A program made the translations under genes and the position numbers. Shown here one piece after another: positions 25,473-34,037 of a stretch of 64,000 nucleotides of DNA. The notes under the pieces are model-generated. The model made no database searches, had not been told where the DNA came from, and saw only the letters and a program-made list of their open reading frames with translations. This stretch comes from Leptospiraceae bacterium (GTDB lineage Bacteria; Spirochaetota; Leptospiria; Leptospirales; Leptospiraceae). How positions within the stretch are numbered: position 1 is the first letter of the stretch; the number at the start of each line of letters is the position of its first letter. Location of the stretch: positions 682,001 to 746,000 of the forward strand of contig JADJFV010000001.1 in assembly GCA_016708435.1 (NCBI GenBank). The letters are read 5' to 3'.

Positions 25473-27494
25473 ATGCCTCATCGTATGAATCCAATCAATC
25501 TCTTCCGAAAATCAATCAATGTTCAATTCTTAACTTTATCGGCAGTCTCAATCGCCTTTACGGGAGCCCTTGTTGGTTTTCTAAGTTTTCAATACGCTAA
25601 GGATGAGTTTGAAAGTAAATTAACGAATAAAGACATACCTGCTTTATTAAGCTTAAAAGCTACAAAGATTGAAAGCGAATTAGATAAAGCACTTGAAGTC
25701 TCCGAAATATTTTCTTCTGATCCAGAATTAATCGAATGGTTCAAATCAAATGGTTCGAATTCTAAATTGGAAAACTCAGCGAAAACCAAAATGAATACTA
25801 TCGCGAAACGCTTGAATTATACGAGAGTCTTTGCTTCTAATTATTCTACAAAGGAATATTTTTTTTATGGAGAAAGAAAACAAAATCGACTGGGAAAATT
25901 CGAAAATAATCCAGCTATCTTGGATGAAGGCGAAGAAGGGGACAAATGGTTTTTTGACTTTTGGAAATCAGAAAAAGATTCTGAAGTGAACATTGGTAAG
26001 TTGAGTGAGCAAGACAAATTAGACAAAGAGAATACGAATGCATATATTAATACGATTATAAAAGACGGACAAAATAGAATTGGAGTGGCCGGTGTAGGTG
26101 TTCGATTGACTGACTTTGTAAAAACATTCTTTGCTGATGATGAAGATGGCGGTAGAACGTGGTTAGTCGATAAAAAATCAATGACGATAAAAATTAGTAT
26201 GGATTTCTCTGAGATTGATAAAGAAGCAGCAGATATAATTTCAAGAGATATAAAAAACCATATTCAAAACTACGAACAAAACAAAGCAGAGAGCATAAAA
26301 AAAATATTAAGCAAGAATGGGGAACTAACCTTCTTTGGCTACAGGAAGTTACCCATGCATGAGTCTTTGATTGTTGTTTATGCAGTTCCTTATGAAAAAG
26401 TTATGGAGCCATTATCTATTATCCGTAAAGTTACAATTGGTTCAACTATTTTCATTGTAATGATTGCTTTCTATGTGTTCTTAGTTTATTCACGAAAAAT
26501 TACGAGACCAATTATAGGACTTACGGATATTGCTGAAAGAATTAGTGATGGTGAGTTAAATCTCCGTTATGCTACAACTACTAGAAACGAAATTGGAAGA
26601 TTAGCTGCTTCTTTTAATGCAATGACAGAAAGCCTTGCCGAGAAAAATCGTAGTCTTGAGGATTACAGTAAGAATCTCCAAGAAAAAGTTTATGAGCAAA
26701 CCTATGAACTGGCAAGGCAGAAGAGAGAATTAGAAATTAAGAATAAAAGTATGCAGAAAGAATTGGAAATGGGACAGAAGGTGCAAGGAATTTTTCTTTT
26801 GCCATTTAATAGTCGTTCGGATTGGTATGAAGTCTATGCTACTAGTTTTCCTTCAAAGGAACTAGGTGGTGATTTTTTTAGAATTTATGAATCCTCAAGA
26901 GACGAATTATGGCTTTTTATCGGAGATGTGTCAGGAAAAGGCGTTGGTAGTTCACTGATTATGACTGCTGCTGTTTCTCTTTTAGATCAGATGCAGGGAA
27001 TTGGAGGATCGCTAAATGAATTGGCAAGAGATTTTAATTCTCAGCTATTTCATTTGATTGGTTCTAATAAAGGTAGTGCTCCAGGATTCTTCATTACTGC
27101 TGGTTGTGCTTTTTTAAAAAAAGAAGGTAATCTATATTATGCGTATACAGTGAATGCAGGGCATGAGCCACCATTACTTTTGCGAGAGAATAACTTTACC
27201 GCTTTACCTTCGGGCGGGAGAGCTTTTGGTATATCTGGGGATACTCATTATAAGCTGTTCAAGACAGAATTGAAGAGAGGAGATATTCTTTTCTACGTCA
27301 CTGATGGTATATTTGAGCAAAGAAGTGAAACGGGTGATTTTTTTGAGTTTAATAATATCCAAGACTCAATACAGAAATATCAAAATGAATCAATGGAAAC
27401 TATTTGTCATAGATTGCTCGAAGAACTAGATGAATTTGCCGCGAATGTTCCCCAAGAAGATGACAGAACTGTTATTGCCTTAAAAATTTTATAG
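25473..27494 (+). CDS. Membrane sensor with HAMP and SpoIIE/PP2C phosphatase domain
   Basis: I prefer the ATG at 25473 (673 residues); the frame is open to a TTG at 25410. One TM lies at about 18-41, then an extracytoplasmic sensor domain to about 318 and a second TM at 320-339. A HAMP domain (SRKITRPIIGLTDIAERISDG to SFNAMTESL, about 340-392) leads into a coiled coil and the SpoIIE phosphatase domain (about 454-673). The metal-binding acids are visible in ELGGDFF, FIGDVSGKGVGSS, VTDGIFEQ and EDDRTVI. Such proteins dephosphorylate STAS anti-anti-sigma factors; a STAS protein is encoded at 58427, far away. Ligand and target are unknown. Confidence 0.92.
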   Translation: MPHRMNPINLFRKSINVQFLTLSAVSIAFTGALVGFLSFQYAKDEFESKLTNKDIPALLSLKATKIESELDKALEVSEIFSSDPELIEWFKSNGSNSKLENSAKTKMNTIAKRLNYTRVFASNYSTKEYFFYGERKQNRLGKFENNPAILDEGEEGDKWFFDFWKSEKDSEVNIGKLSEQDKLDKENTNAYINTIIKDGQNRIGVAGVGVRLTDFVKTFFADDEDGGRTWLVDKKSMTIKISMDFSEIDKEAADIISRDIKNHIQNYEQNKAESIKKILSKNGELTFFGYRKLPMHESLIVVYAVPYEKVMEPLSIIRKVTIGSTIFIVMIAFYVFLVYSRKITRPIIGLTDIAERISDGELNLRYATTTRNEIGRLAASFNAMTESLAEKNRSLEDYSKNLQEKVYEQTYELARQKRELEIKNKSMQKELEMGQKVQGIFLLPFNSRSDWYEVYATSFPSKELGGDFFRIYESSRDELWLFIGDVSGKGVGSSLIMTAAVSLLDQMQGIGGSLNELARDFNSQLFHLIGSNKGSAPGFFITAGCAFLKKEGNLYYAYTVNAGHEPPLLLRENNFTALPSGGRAFGISGDTHYKLFKTELKRGDILFYVTDGIFEQRSETGDFFEFNNIQDSIQKYQNESMETICHRLLEELDEFAANVPQEDDRTVIALKIL

Positions 27495-27528
27495 TCTTAT
27501 AGTAAGAAAACAATCTTGGTCTAGTTTT

Positions 27529-27942
27529 TTATTTTTTATCTCTTAATTCTTCTAGATCACTTAATTCAACGGAAAGTGCGTTAGTTGAAATCTGTATTTC
27601 CCATACAGAAAGAGAAAGAGACACTGCCAAAAGAACTAGACTTAGTTCGAAGATGATTCTAGCAAATGATAGTTCACTTACAAAAATAAGCAACATACAG
27701 ATAACGCAAAGTAGAATACTGGAAATTCCAAAGAATTGCATATAGCGAATAAGGTTTAGACGATGACGAAGCGATTGTATTTGAACGAGGAGTTTTTGCT
27801 CCTTTGTAGTGGAATATTCAGTGTATAGGTCACGGATTAATTTGGCTAAACTCAGAAATCTATTTGTAAAGGCTAGCATCAAAAGTGAAATTGCGGGGAA
27901 TAAGAGTGATGGGGTATTCAATGTAAGTTCCATTCCTTTCAT
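27529..27942 (-). CDS. DUF2721 family membrane protein
   Basis: The 137-residue protein matches the DUF2721 pattern. TPSLLFPAISLLMLAFTNRFLSLAKLIR is followed by a charged linker with QIQSLRHRLNLIRYMQFFGI and then two more helices (LLCVICMLLIFVSELSFA and FELSLVLLAVSLSLSVWEI) ending in SDLEELRDKK. It has three or four membrane helices. No function is established for the family. An internal ATG three codons in (MELTLN) is an alternative start. It converges on the SpoIIE gene. Confidence 0.8.
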   Translation of the reverse strand: MKGMELTLNTPSLLFPAISLLMLAFTNRFLSLAKLIRDLYTEYSTTKEQKLLVQIQSLRHRLNLIRYMQFFGISSILLCVICMLLIFVSELSFARIIFELSLVLLAVSLSLSVWEIQISTNALSVELSDLEELRDKK

Positions 27943-28054
27943 CTATTTTTATATTTGTCTTGGGTCAACGTAAAGTTTTCTATTAAAGTAAAAATAGTCT
28001 TGCTAAAAAAAATAAGAACACAAATTTGAAGAGAACAAAGAAAGGAAGTTGAAT

Positions 28055-29284
28055 ATGCAATGGCTTAATGATCTAATTCAAAACCATCCAGACTTAGTAA
28101 AATTTATTTCCATACCTGTTACTTGTGCATTCGTTGGTTGGATAACAAACTATATTGCAGTGAAGATGATTTTTCATCCTGCTGAATTTTGGGGGATTGG
28201 TAAGCTAGGTTGGAAAGGAATTATCCCTAATCATGCAGTTAAAATGAGCACCCTCATTGGAAAGATTTTAACAGAGCGTTTGATTAAGCCACATGAATTA
28301 TTTTTGCGAGTGGATCCGAATGAAATCAGCCATCAGATACAGGACTTGATTGATATTAAAGCAAAGGAAATTATAAAAGATATTATCGCAACAGAGAATC
28401 CTGTTCTCTGGTCATTGCTTTCTGAGGATATAAAAAAAGCTCTCGAAGAAGAAGTTCGTAAAGAAATTCCAAAACAAATTGTAGAAGTATATAAATCCTT
28501 TGGTCTTGAATTAGATAATGTGTTAGATTTTGAGGAAGTTATCAAGTCTTCCCTCAGTGGTCACAAGACTTCCATATTGATCGAAATGTTTGAAAGATGC
28601 GGAGGACCTGAATTTCAATTCATCATTGTATCTGGAATTTATTTTGGATTCTTAATCGGGCTGATTCAACTTGCCTTCATTAATATTCTAGGTCAATGGT
28701 GGACGATGCCGATTATGGGTGTTGTTGTCGGGTATTATACAAATTGGATTGCAATTCAGATGATTTTTAAACCTCTTGAACCAACTAGATATTTTTATTT
28801 TATTAAATACCAGGGACTTTTTTTAAAGCGGCAAGAGGCTGTATCAAAAGAGTTTGCGAATGTTGTTGCACATAACGTATTAAACACAGAGAACTTAATT
28901 CGTCTTATCTTTACAGGCAAAGGTGGGGATTTGATAATTAAACTTGTAATTGAGCGTGCATATAAATTAACTCACGACAAGATGATGGAGAAGGCTCCTC
29001 TTATGCCAGTTATTTTAGGCTCGGAGAAAATTCGAAACATAAAAGAAACGATTGCTGAAAGGCTAATCTGGATTTTACCCGATGTAGCGAATCGTATCCA
29101 AAAATACTTGAATGATAAATTACAAATAGAAAAAACAATTGCAGAAAGATTATCCGTATTGCCAAAAGCAGAGTTCGAAGAATTACTTCATTCTGTTTTC
29201 AAAGAAGATGAGCTAACGCTGATTATCCTTGGCGCCTTGCTTGGTGGACTTGTGGGGCTATACCAAGCTTATTTAGTGTTCTAA
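28055..29284 (+). CDS. DUF445 family membrane protein
   Basis: The ATG at 28055 is preceded by AAAGGAAG; a TTG two codons earlier is also in frame but less likely. The 409-residue product has the DUF445 (YheB/YjiN-like) signature. CAFVGWITNYIAVKMIFHP with a nearby NHAVKMSTLIGK segment is at the N-terminus. A repeat of the motif (VGYYTNWIAIQMIFKPLEP) lies in the middle, and a C-terminal helix is LIILGALLGGLVGLYQ. The internal duplication of the W-x-TN-x-IA-x-x-MIF-x-P motif is clear. The family is membrane-associated with no proven activity. It is monocistronic in this window. Confidence 0.85.
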   Translation: MQWLNDLIQNHPDLVKFISIPVTCAFVGWITNYIAVKMIFHPAEFWGIGKLGWKGIIPNHAVKMSTLIGKILTERLIKPHELFLRVDPNEISHQIQDLIDIKAKEIIKDIIATENPVLWSLLSEDIKKALEEEVRKEIPKQIVEVYKSFGLELDNVLDFEEVIKSSLSGHKTSILIEMFERCGGPEFQFIIVSGIYFGFLIGLIQLAFINILGQWWTMPIMGVVVGYYTNWIAIQMIFKPLEPTRYFYFIKYQGLFLKRQEAVSKEFANVVAHNVLNTENLIRLIFTGKGGDLIIKLVIERAYKLTHDKMMEKAPLMPVILGSEKIRNIKETIAERLIWILPDVANRIQKYLNDKLQIEKTIAERLSVLPKAEFEELLHSVFKEDELTLIILGALLGGLVGLYQAYLVF

Positions 29285-29311
29285 GAAACTATTTAAACGA
29301 AAGATGAATCG

Positions 29312-31093
29312 TTAAGGCTTAGCTACACATCTTACATAGAAGCGAGTTAGCTTCGTTGAGTAAAATGCATCGTAGCTCTTTACCGAAATTGTATATGCTG
29401 AATCAGGCTCGTCTTCGTAAGGGGTAGATGACCAGTATTCGCAGCATGGACTTATCAAACGATGAATTTCAGAACTATAAATTAGTTTTAATTCATTGCG
29501 ACTAGGTAGACGCATCTTAAGATTACGACAGTAACTAATAGCAGAATACCAATTCATTTGTTTTATATCAGAGGTTTGCCAAAGTAAGCCCCCGTAAGAA
29601 AGTAAACCATTGTCTTTCACAGGCTCTTTTACTTCTGTAGTGTCCTTTGTATCTTTCGCCTCTTTTGCGTCGGTAGAATCTTTTGCATCCTTCGTGTCTT
29701 TAGCATCTGGAGGATTAAGTGTATTATCCGTTATGTCAATCAGAGGCGGCATATCTGCTTCTAGCTTAACGAGTCTAGTCTCTTTTTTTTGTAAGTCGCT
29801 CAACTGAATTTCGGTTATGCCTTCTTTATAACCGTCTAGTATTAATTTGTAATTATAAATTCCAGGCTGATCTTTGGAAGAGACAAAGGGAGTTTTGCCT
29901 TCTTCTATATTCGTTGTAGTGTTAATTACTTTTGCACCGGGAGGATCTGTATCAATGAAAATATTATTTCCAATTTCGACTTTAGAAGTCAATACAATCA
30001 TGCGATAGCCTAAGAATCCACCAATTCCCAATCCGAGAAGGAGCATAGCCACGATTAGCCCCCAGTTGAGATTGCGGTGAATAGGACTTTGCTTAAGCGT
30101 GTTAGGAATATCTGAGCCAACTAAACTGGCTAATGCTTCTGCAAATTCTTTAGCTGACTGATATCTTTTCTTTCTGGATTTTGCACAGGCTTTTTCAATG
30201 ATTGCTTCGAGTTCCGGTCCTAAGACTGAAAAGTCAGGGTCAACTTTTTCGGATTTTGATTTCATCTTACCGGAGAGGCTTGGCATTTTTTCTTTTACTT
30301 GCTTGATCATAATGGAGAGTCCACTATCACCTTTAAAGGGAAGATCACCTGTCAATAATTCAAAGAGCATAATTCCGACAGAATATACATCGCTTCTTCC
30401 ATCAATGTCCTTTCTTCCCTGGCATTGCTCTGGGCTCATATAATTTGCTGTGCCCATTGTCATACGAGTGCGGGTAATCGAAGAATCCGTTATCTTGGCA
30501 ATTCCAAAATCTACGATAATAGGCTCGCCATTTGCGCGATACATAATGTTTGCAGGTTTAATATCTCTGTGAGATTGTAGATTATTCAAATGACAGTAAT
30601 GAAGTGCATCTAATACTTTTGTGATTAACTCGGCTGCTTCTTTTAATGGAAACATCGAGCCCTGGTCACGGTATTTTTTTTGCTTATCTGCAACAGAACC
30701 ACCGGATGCGTATTCCATAATATAATAAGGTCTATCATCGCAGAGACCTACATCTATTACCTCAACGATATTTGGATGCTTTAGTCTTGCAGGAGTGCGG
30801 GCTTCTAAAATAAAACGCTCTCGTATTTCATCATCATCAGAAATGTCTTTATTTAAGAACTTAACAACGATTTTGCGCTGAAGAGCTGTTTGCTCGCCTA
30901 GGTAAACTGTTGCCATTCCTCCTTTGCCAATCTTTTTCTCGATTGTAAATTTGGGAGAAAGATGAGAACTCAATAGCTCGATATCGGCATCCGGTTTATT
31001 TCCCGTAACCGCTGACTGTAAGCCATTGCCACATTGGCGACAAAACTTATCTGTCTCCGAATTTTCTGTTCCGCAATAAAAACACTTTATCAT
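29312..31093 (-). CDS. Serine/threonine protein kinase with zinc ribbon, PEGA and DUF1566-like domains
   Basis: The 593-residue protein has a zinc ribbon (Cys4, Cys7, Cys18, Cys21), then a Hanks-type kinase domain at about 49-325. It carries glycine loop GKGGMATVYLGE (56-67), Lys78, catalytic HRDIKPAN (175-182) and DFG at 195-197, so it looks active. One TM lies at about 344-366, then a PEGA-like beta domain (IFIDTDPPGAKV, about 378-445). An acidic Asp/Lys/Thr repeat linker (463-494) leads to a C-terminal DUF1566-like domain (GGLLWQTSDI, YCRNLKMRLPSRNELKLI, YWSSTPYED). The last two domains are extracytoplasmic and probably sense a wall or envelope ligand. It lies 23 bases upstream of nothing obvious; gcvH is the next minus-strand gene, 23 bases before its start. 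Confidence 0.9.
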   Translation of the reverse strand: MIKCFYCGTENSETDKFCRQCGNGLQSAVTGNKPDADIELLSSHLSPKFTIEKKIGKGGMATVYLGEQTALQRKIVVKFLNKDISDDDEIRERFILEARTPARLKHPNIVEVIDVGLCDDRPYYIMEYASGGSVADKQKKYRDQGSMFPLKEAAELITKVLDALHYCHLNNLQSHRDIKPANIMYRANGEPIIVDFGIAKITDSSITRTRMTMGTANYMSPEQCQGRKDIDGRSDVYSVGIMLFELLTGDLPFKGDSGLSIMIKQVKEKMPSLSGKMKSKSEKVDPDFSVLGPELEAIIEKACAKSRKKRYQSAKEFAEALASLVGSDIPNTLKQSPIHRNLNWGLIVAMLLLGLGIGGFLGYRMIVLTSKVEIGNNIFIDTDPPGAKVINTTTNIEEGKTPFVSSKDQPGIYNYKLILDGYKEGITEIQLSDLQKKETRLVKLEADMPPLIDITDNTLNPPDAKDTKDAKDSTDAKEAKDTKDTTEVKEPVKDNGLLSYGGLLWQTSDIKQMNWYSAISYCRNLKMRLPSRNELKLIYSSEIHRLISPCCEYWSSTPYEDEPDSAYTISVKSYDAFYSTKLTRFYVRCVAKP

Positions 31094-31116
31094 ATATTTA
31101 CTAACGATCTGACCTG

Positions 31117-31500
31117 CTAGAGAGTTGCAGTGAAATCCTTATACTTATTTGAATCCATTAGAGAATCAGCCTCTGTTAGGTTAATATTTTTTACTTTAAT
31201 CATCCATGCGCCAAATGCATCTTTGTTTACAATGGAAGGGTCTTTTGAAATCGCTGGATTGATTTCGATTACCTCGCCACTCAAAGGAGCGTATAAATCT
31301 TCGGCTGCTTTCACGGATTCAATCGTGCCAAAGCTTTGTCCTTTCTTTACTAGCTTTCCGATTTTTGGTAAGTCTACAAATACGATGTCCCCTAACGCAT
31401 TTTGTGCAAAATCAGAGATTCCGAAAGTTGCTGTATCTCCTTCGATTTTCACCCATTCATGTTTTTCTGTATATTTATGTCCGTCTAAAATTTTTGTCAT
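31117..31500 (-). CDS. gcvH: Glycine cleavage system H protein
   Basis: The 127-residue protein carries the lipoyl domain with ESVKAAEDLYAPLSGEV; Lys64 is the lipoylation site. It shuttles the aminomethyl group between GcvP, GcvT and dihydrolipoamide dehydrogenase in glycine breakdown. It follows gcvT by 10 bases in an operon, while gcvP is encoded 16 kb away at 48990 on the other strand. The length is normal for the family. Confidence 0.96.
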   Translation of the reverse strand: MTKILDGHKYTEKHEWVKIEGDTATFGISDFAQNALGDIVFVDLPKIGKLVKKGQSFGTIESVKAAEDLYAPLSGEVIEINPAISKDPSIVNKDAFGAWMIKVKNINLTEADSLMDSNKYKDFTATL

Positions 31501-31510
31501 AGAATCCTAC

Positions 31511-32620
31511 TTATTTCTTTCTAACGCTTCCCTTAATAAAATTTCCTGTTTGAATAATGCTTTTTTTCTTAGCACCACGAATTTCAACAAACACGACTTT
31601 GTCGTTTTGAATGAATCCTTTCTTTATAAAAACTAATCCGATTCCTTCTTTGAGGGAAGGTGAATAACTTCCCGAAGATGTCTGACCGATTAAATTCCCT
31701 GCCTCATCATAAACGGAATAATTTTCTCGCAATACTCCCGCCTCTGTGAGCTTAATGCCTGTTACCCCGTATTCGGCGCCATTCTTTTTTTGCGAAATGA
31801 TTTTGTCATATGCCAAATAAGGAGTAGTCTTTTCCTTTACGATCCAACCGATTCCTGATTCTACAGGCGTTCTAGTCGAATTTAATTCGTGACCGTATAA
31901 TGCATATTTTGCTTCTAAGCGAAGTGTATCTCTTGCTCCAAGTCCAACGGGAGCTAAGCCAAAAGGTTTTCCGAATTCTAAAAGTTCTGTCCAGATTTGA
32001 ACTCCAGTTGGAATGGTTGAATAGATTTCAAATCCATCTTCGCCAGTGTAGCCTGTGCGGGAAACAATCATTTGCTCCCCTTTAAATGAAATGAGTTTAA
32101 ACTTATAATAACCAATGTCTTCTAAATCTTGACCAAGGTATTTTGAAAAGATTTGATTTGCCTTCGGACCTTGGATTGCAATCTGATGCCAGTTTGCACT
32201 TTCATTTGTAATCTTGAGATCAGTATTAAATTTGAGTAAATGCGCATATACCGCTTCATAATTAGAAGCATTTGAGCATATCATGTATTTCTCATCGTTG
32301 AATTTATAAATGGTAATATCGTCTACCAAGCCACCATTTTCATTGAGGACGGCATTGTATTGGACTTGAAAGTCATGCATTGTTGCGACTTGGTTGCAAG
32401 TTAGCTTTTCTAAAAAAGTCAGGAGAGATTCCTTTTTCCCGGTGAGGAAAATTTCTCCCATATGAGATACATCAAATAGGCCAGCGTTTGTTCTCGTAGA
32501 GAGATGTTCCTGTATAATGCTCGTATATTGAACAGGCATATCCCATCCGCCAAAAGGCACCATACGCGCACCAAGATTTCTGTGAACCTCGTTCAATGGA
32601 GTAACTTTTAGATTTTCCAA
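31511..32620 (-). CDS. gcvT: Glycine cleavage system T protein (aminomethyltransferase)
   Basis: The 369-residue product is full length. It has LFDVSHMGEI near residue 47, the folate-binding LVDDITIYK region, SRTGYTGEDGFEIY, GLGARDTLRLEAKYALYGHEL and a C-terminal barrel with GQTSSGSYSPSLKEGIGL. The conserved Asp in LVDD and the Arg in ARDTLRLE support tetrahydrofolate-dependent cleavage activity. It is the first gene of the gcvT-gcvH pair. I looked for the two-domain glycine riboswitch in the 317-base upstream gap and saw none. Confidence 0.96.
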   Translation of the reverse strand: MENLKVTPLNEVHRNLGARMVPFGGWDMPVQYTSIIQEHLSTRTNAGLFDVSHMGEIFLTGKKESLLTFLEKLTCNQVATMHDFQVQYNAVLNENGGLVDDITIYKFNDEKYMICSNASNYEAVYAHLLKFNTDLKITNESANWHQIAIQGPKANQIFSKYLGQDLEDIGYYKFKLISFKGEQMIVSRTGYTGEDGFEIYSTIPTGVQIWTELLEFGKPFGLAPVGLGARDTLRLEAKYALYGHELNSTRTPVESGIGWIVKEKTTPYLAYDKIISQKKNGAEYGVTGIKLTEAGVLRENYSVYDEAGNLIGQTSSGSYSPSLKEGIGLVFIKKGFIQNDKVVFVEIRGAKKKSIIQTGNFIKGSVRKK

Positions 32621-32700
32621 ACATCGCCCTCGTTTCGTTTTTTACCAATATCTAATGACTCTATCAAATGCCAAAAGCAAAATTTCTATTGAAATAAAAA

Positions 32701-32910
32701 ATGAGTAAATCCAGGTTAATAAAAGAACATAATCTTCTTGTTTTCAAGCCAATAAATCCCTTTCGAGATGTTATCTATAAAGAGTATGGAAGTAACTTTT
32801 AAGAAACGGCGATTGGACTTTATTATAAATTAATAGAAAATATGGGCTTTAATAAAATGGAAGCCTTAAATAGCATTCAATCTTTTACGCCTGACCTATT
32901 TGTAAAATAA
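32701..32910 (+). pseudogene. Small ORF interrupted by one in-frame stop (remnant or read-through candidate)
   Basis: An ATG at 32701 opens 33 codons (SKSRLIKEHNLLVFKPINP and on to YKEYGSNF) ending at a TAA at 32800-32802. The same frame continues without interruption for 35 more coding-like codons (ETAIGLYYKLIENMGFNK to TPDLFVK) to a TAA at 32908. The amino-acid composition stays protein-like across the stop, so this may be one gene of about 69 codons broken by a single nonsense change, or two micro-ORFs by chance. There is no clear ribosome-binding site and no family is recognised. The rest of the 32621-32937 gap holds nothing I can name. Confidence 0.3.
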
Positions 32911-32937
32911 GCCTCGATGTCTTGTAGCAATTTTTTA

Positions 32938-33906
32938 CTAAAGCCCTTTTTGCAGTAAGTCATGAATTAACACTATACCTACAAGATGATTTTCTTGGTC
33001 GGTGATTGGGGCAACAGAAATGGGGCGGGATCTTTCTTCCATAGCGACTAATACATCGTATGCTTTCATTCCTAGTTTGAAGGAACTTGGATTTGGATTC
33101 ATGATTTCGCGTGCTGTCTTTTCTTTGGTGAGGGAGCCTTGTAACAGAAACTTTCGAATATCATAATCAGTGATAAAACCGATGAGTAGGTTTTGTTCGT
33201 CTACAACACCAACAGCACCAAGTCGCTTTGTTGTGATTTCATTTAGAATGGTTGAGAGATCAGCATCTGGTTTAATGACTGCATTGTTTTCCCCGGCGCG
33301 CATAACGTCTTCAATATCAAGACTAAGCCTTTTTCCTAATCTTCCTGCTGGATGAAATAGAGCAAAGTCATTGGCTTGAAAATTCTTTAATTCCATGAGA
33401 GCCATTGCTATCGCATCTCCCGCGATGAGTGCAATAGTTGTGCTTGAAGTTGGTGCGAGTGCTAAAGGGCAGGCTTCTTGTAATATGGGGGTAATGAGTG
33501 TTACATCACAAGCAAGAGCAAGTTTTGATTTTGAATTGGCAGTGATTCCTATTAGTTTGGCACCGATTTTTTTGATAGTGGGGATAAGGGCTATTAGTTC
33601 ATCACTCTCTCCGCTTTTTCCAATGGCTATTACTACATCATCTTTGGCTATCAGTCCCGCATCTCCATGAGCAGAATCGGTTGGGTGAAGAAAAATTGCT
33701 GGAGTGCCGGTGGAACTCATTGTGGAGGAAATCTTTTTAGCTATGTCTCCTGACTTTCCGACTCCTGTAACAATCACTTTTCCATTGGATTGTAAAATTA
33801 GCTCAACGGCTTGCTCAAAGTTCGGGTCTAATGTCTCTTGGAAGTGTTTGATTGCGTCTACTTCGATTGTGACAGCTTTTTTTATTTTTTCTAAAATCTC
33901 GCTCAT
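32938..33906 (-). CDS. kdsD: Arabinose-5-phosphate isomerase (KdsD/KpsF/GutQ family)
   Basis: The 322-residue protein has an SIS sugar-isomerase domain (about 20-180) with GKVIVTGVGKSGDIAKKI, SSTGTPAIFLHPTDSAHGD and AIGKSGESDELIAL. Two CBS domains follow (about 205-322; VMRAGENNAVI, then EIMNPNPSSFKLG). The enzyme interconverts ribulose-5-P and arabinose-5-P for Kdo synthesis, so it serves LPS assembly. It diverges from the P83/100 gene, with 131 bases between the starts. Confidence 0.93.
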   Translation of the reverse strand: MSEILEKIKKAVTIEVDAIKHFQETLDPNFEQAVELILQSNGKVIVTGVGKSGDIAKKISSTMSSTGTPAIFLHPTDSAHGDAGLIAKDDVVIAIGKSGESDELIALIPTIKKIGAKLIGITANSKSKLALACDVTLITPILQEACPLALAPTSSTTIALIAGDAIAMALMELKNFQANDFALFHPAGRLGKRLSLDIEDVMRAGENNAVIKPDADLSTILNEITTKRLGAVGVVDEQNLLIGFITDYDIRKFLLQGSLTKEKTAREIMNPNPSSFKLGMKAYDVLVAMEERSRPISVAPITDQENHLVGIVLIHDLLQKGL

Positions 33907-33986
33907 AGCTGAATGAAAAATCTTTGAATTTGTTATGTCAACAGTAAAAGATTTTACTTCTTCGAATAACAGTGGAAGAAAAAAGA

Positions 33987-34016
33987 TTGCACTCTGCTTG
34001 CAATTTAGGATTATAC
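33987..34016 (+). promoter_or_regulatory. Putative sigma70 promoter of the P83/100 gene
   Basis: TTGCAC (33987-33992) and TTATAC (34011-34016) with 18-base spacing lie 22 bases upstream of the ATG. Both hexamers are imperfect. Confidence 0.35.
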
Positions 34017-34037
34017 AATTAGGAAAAGAATTAATTT

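Noticed and set aside
32621..32937. Glycine riboswitch upstream of gcvT
   Set aside because: No tandem glycine aptamer motif or expression-platform hairpin is recognisable; only a broken micro-ORF.
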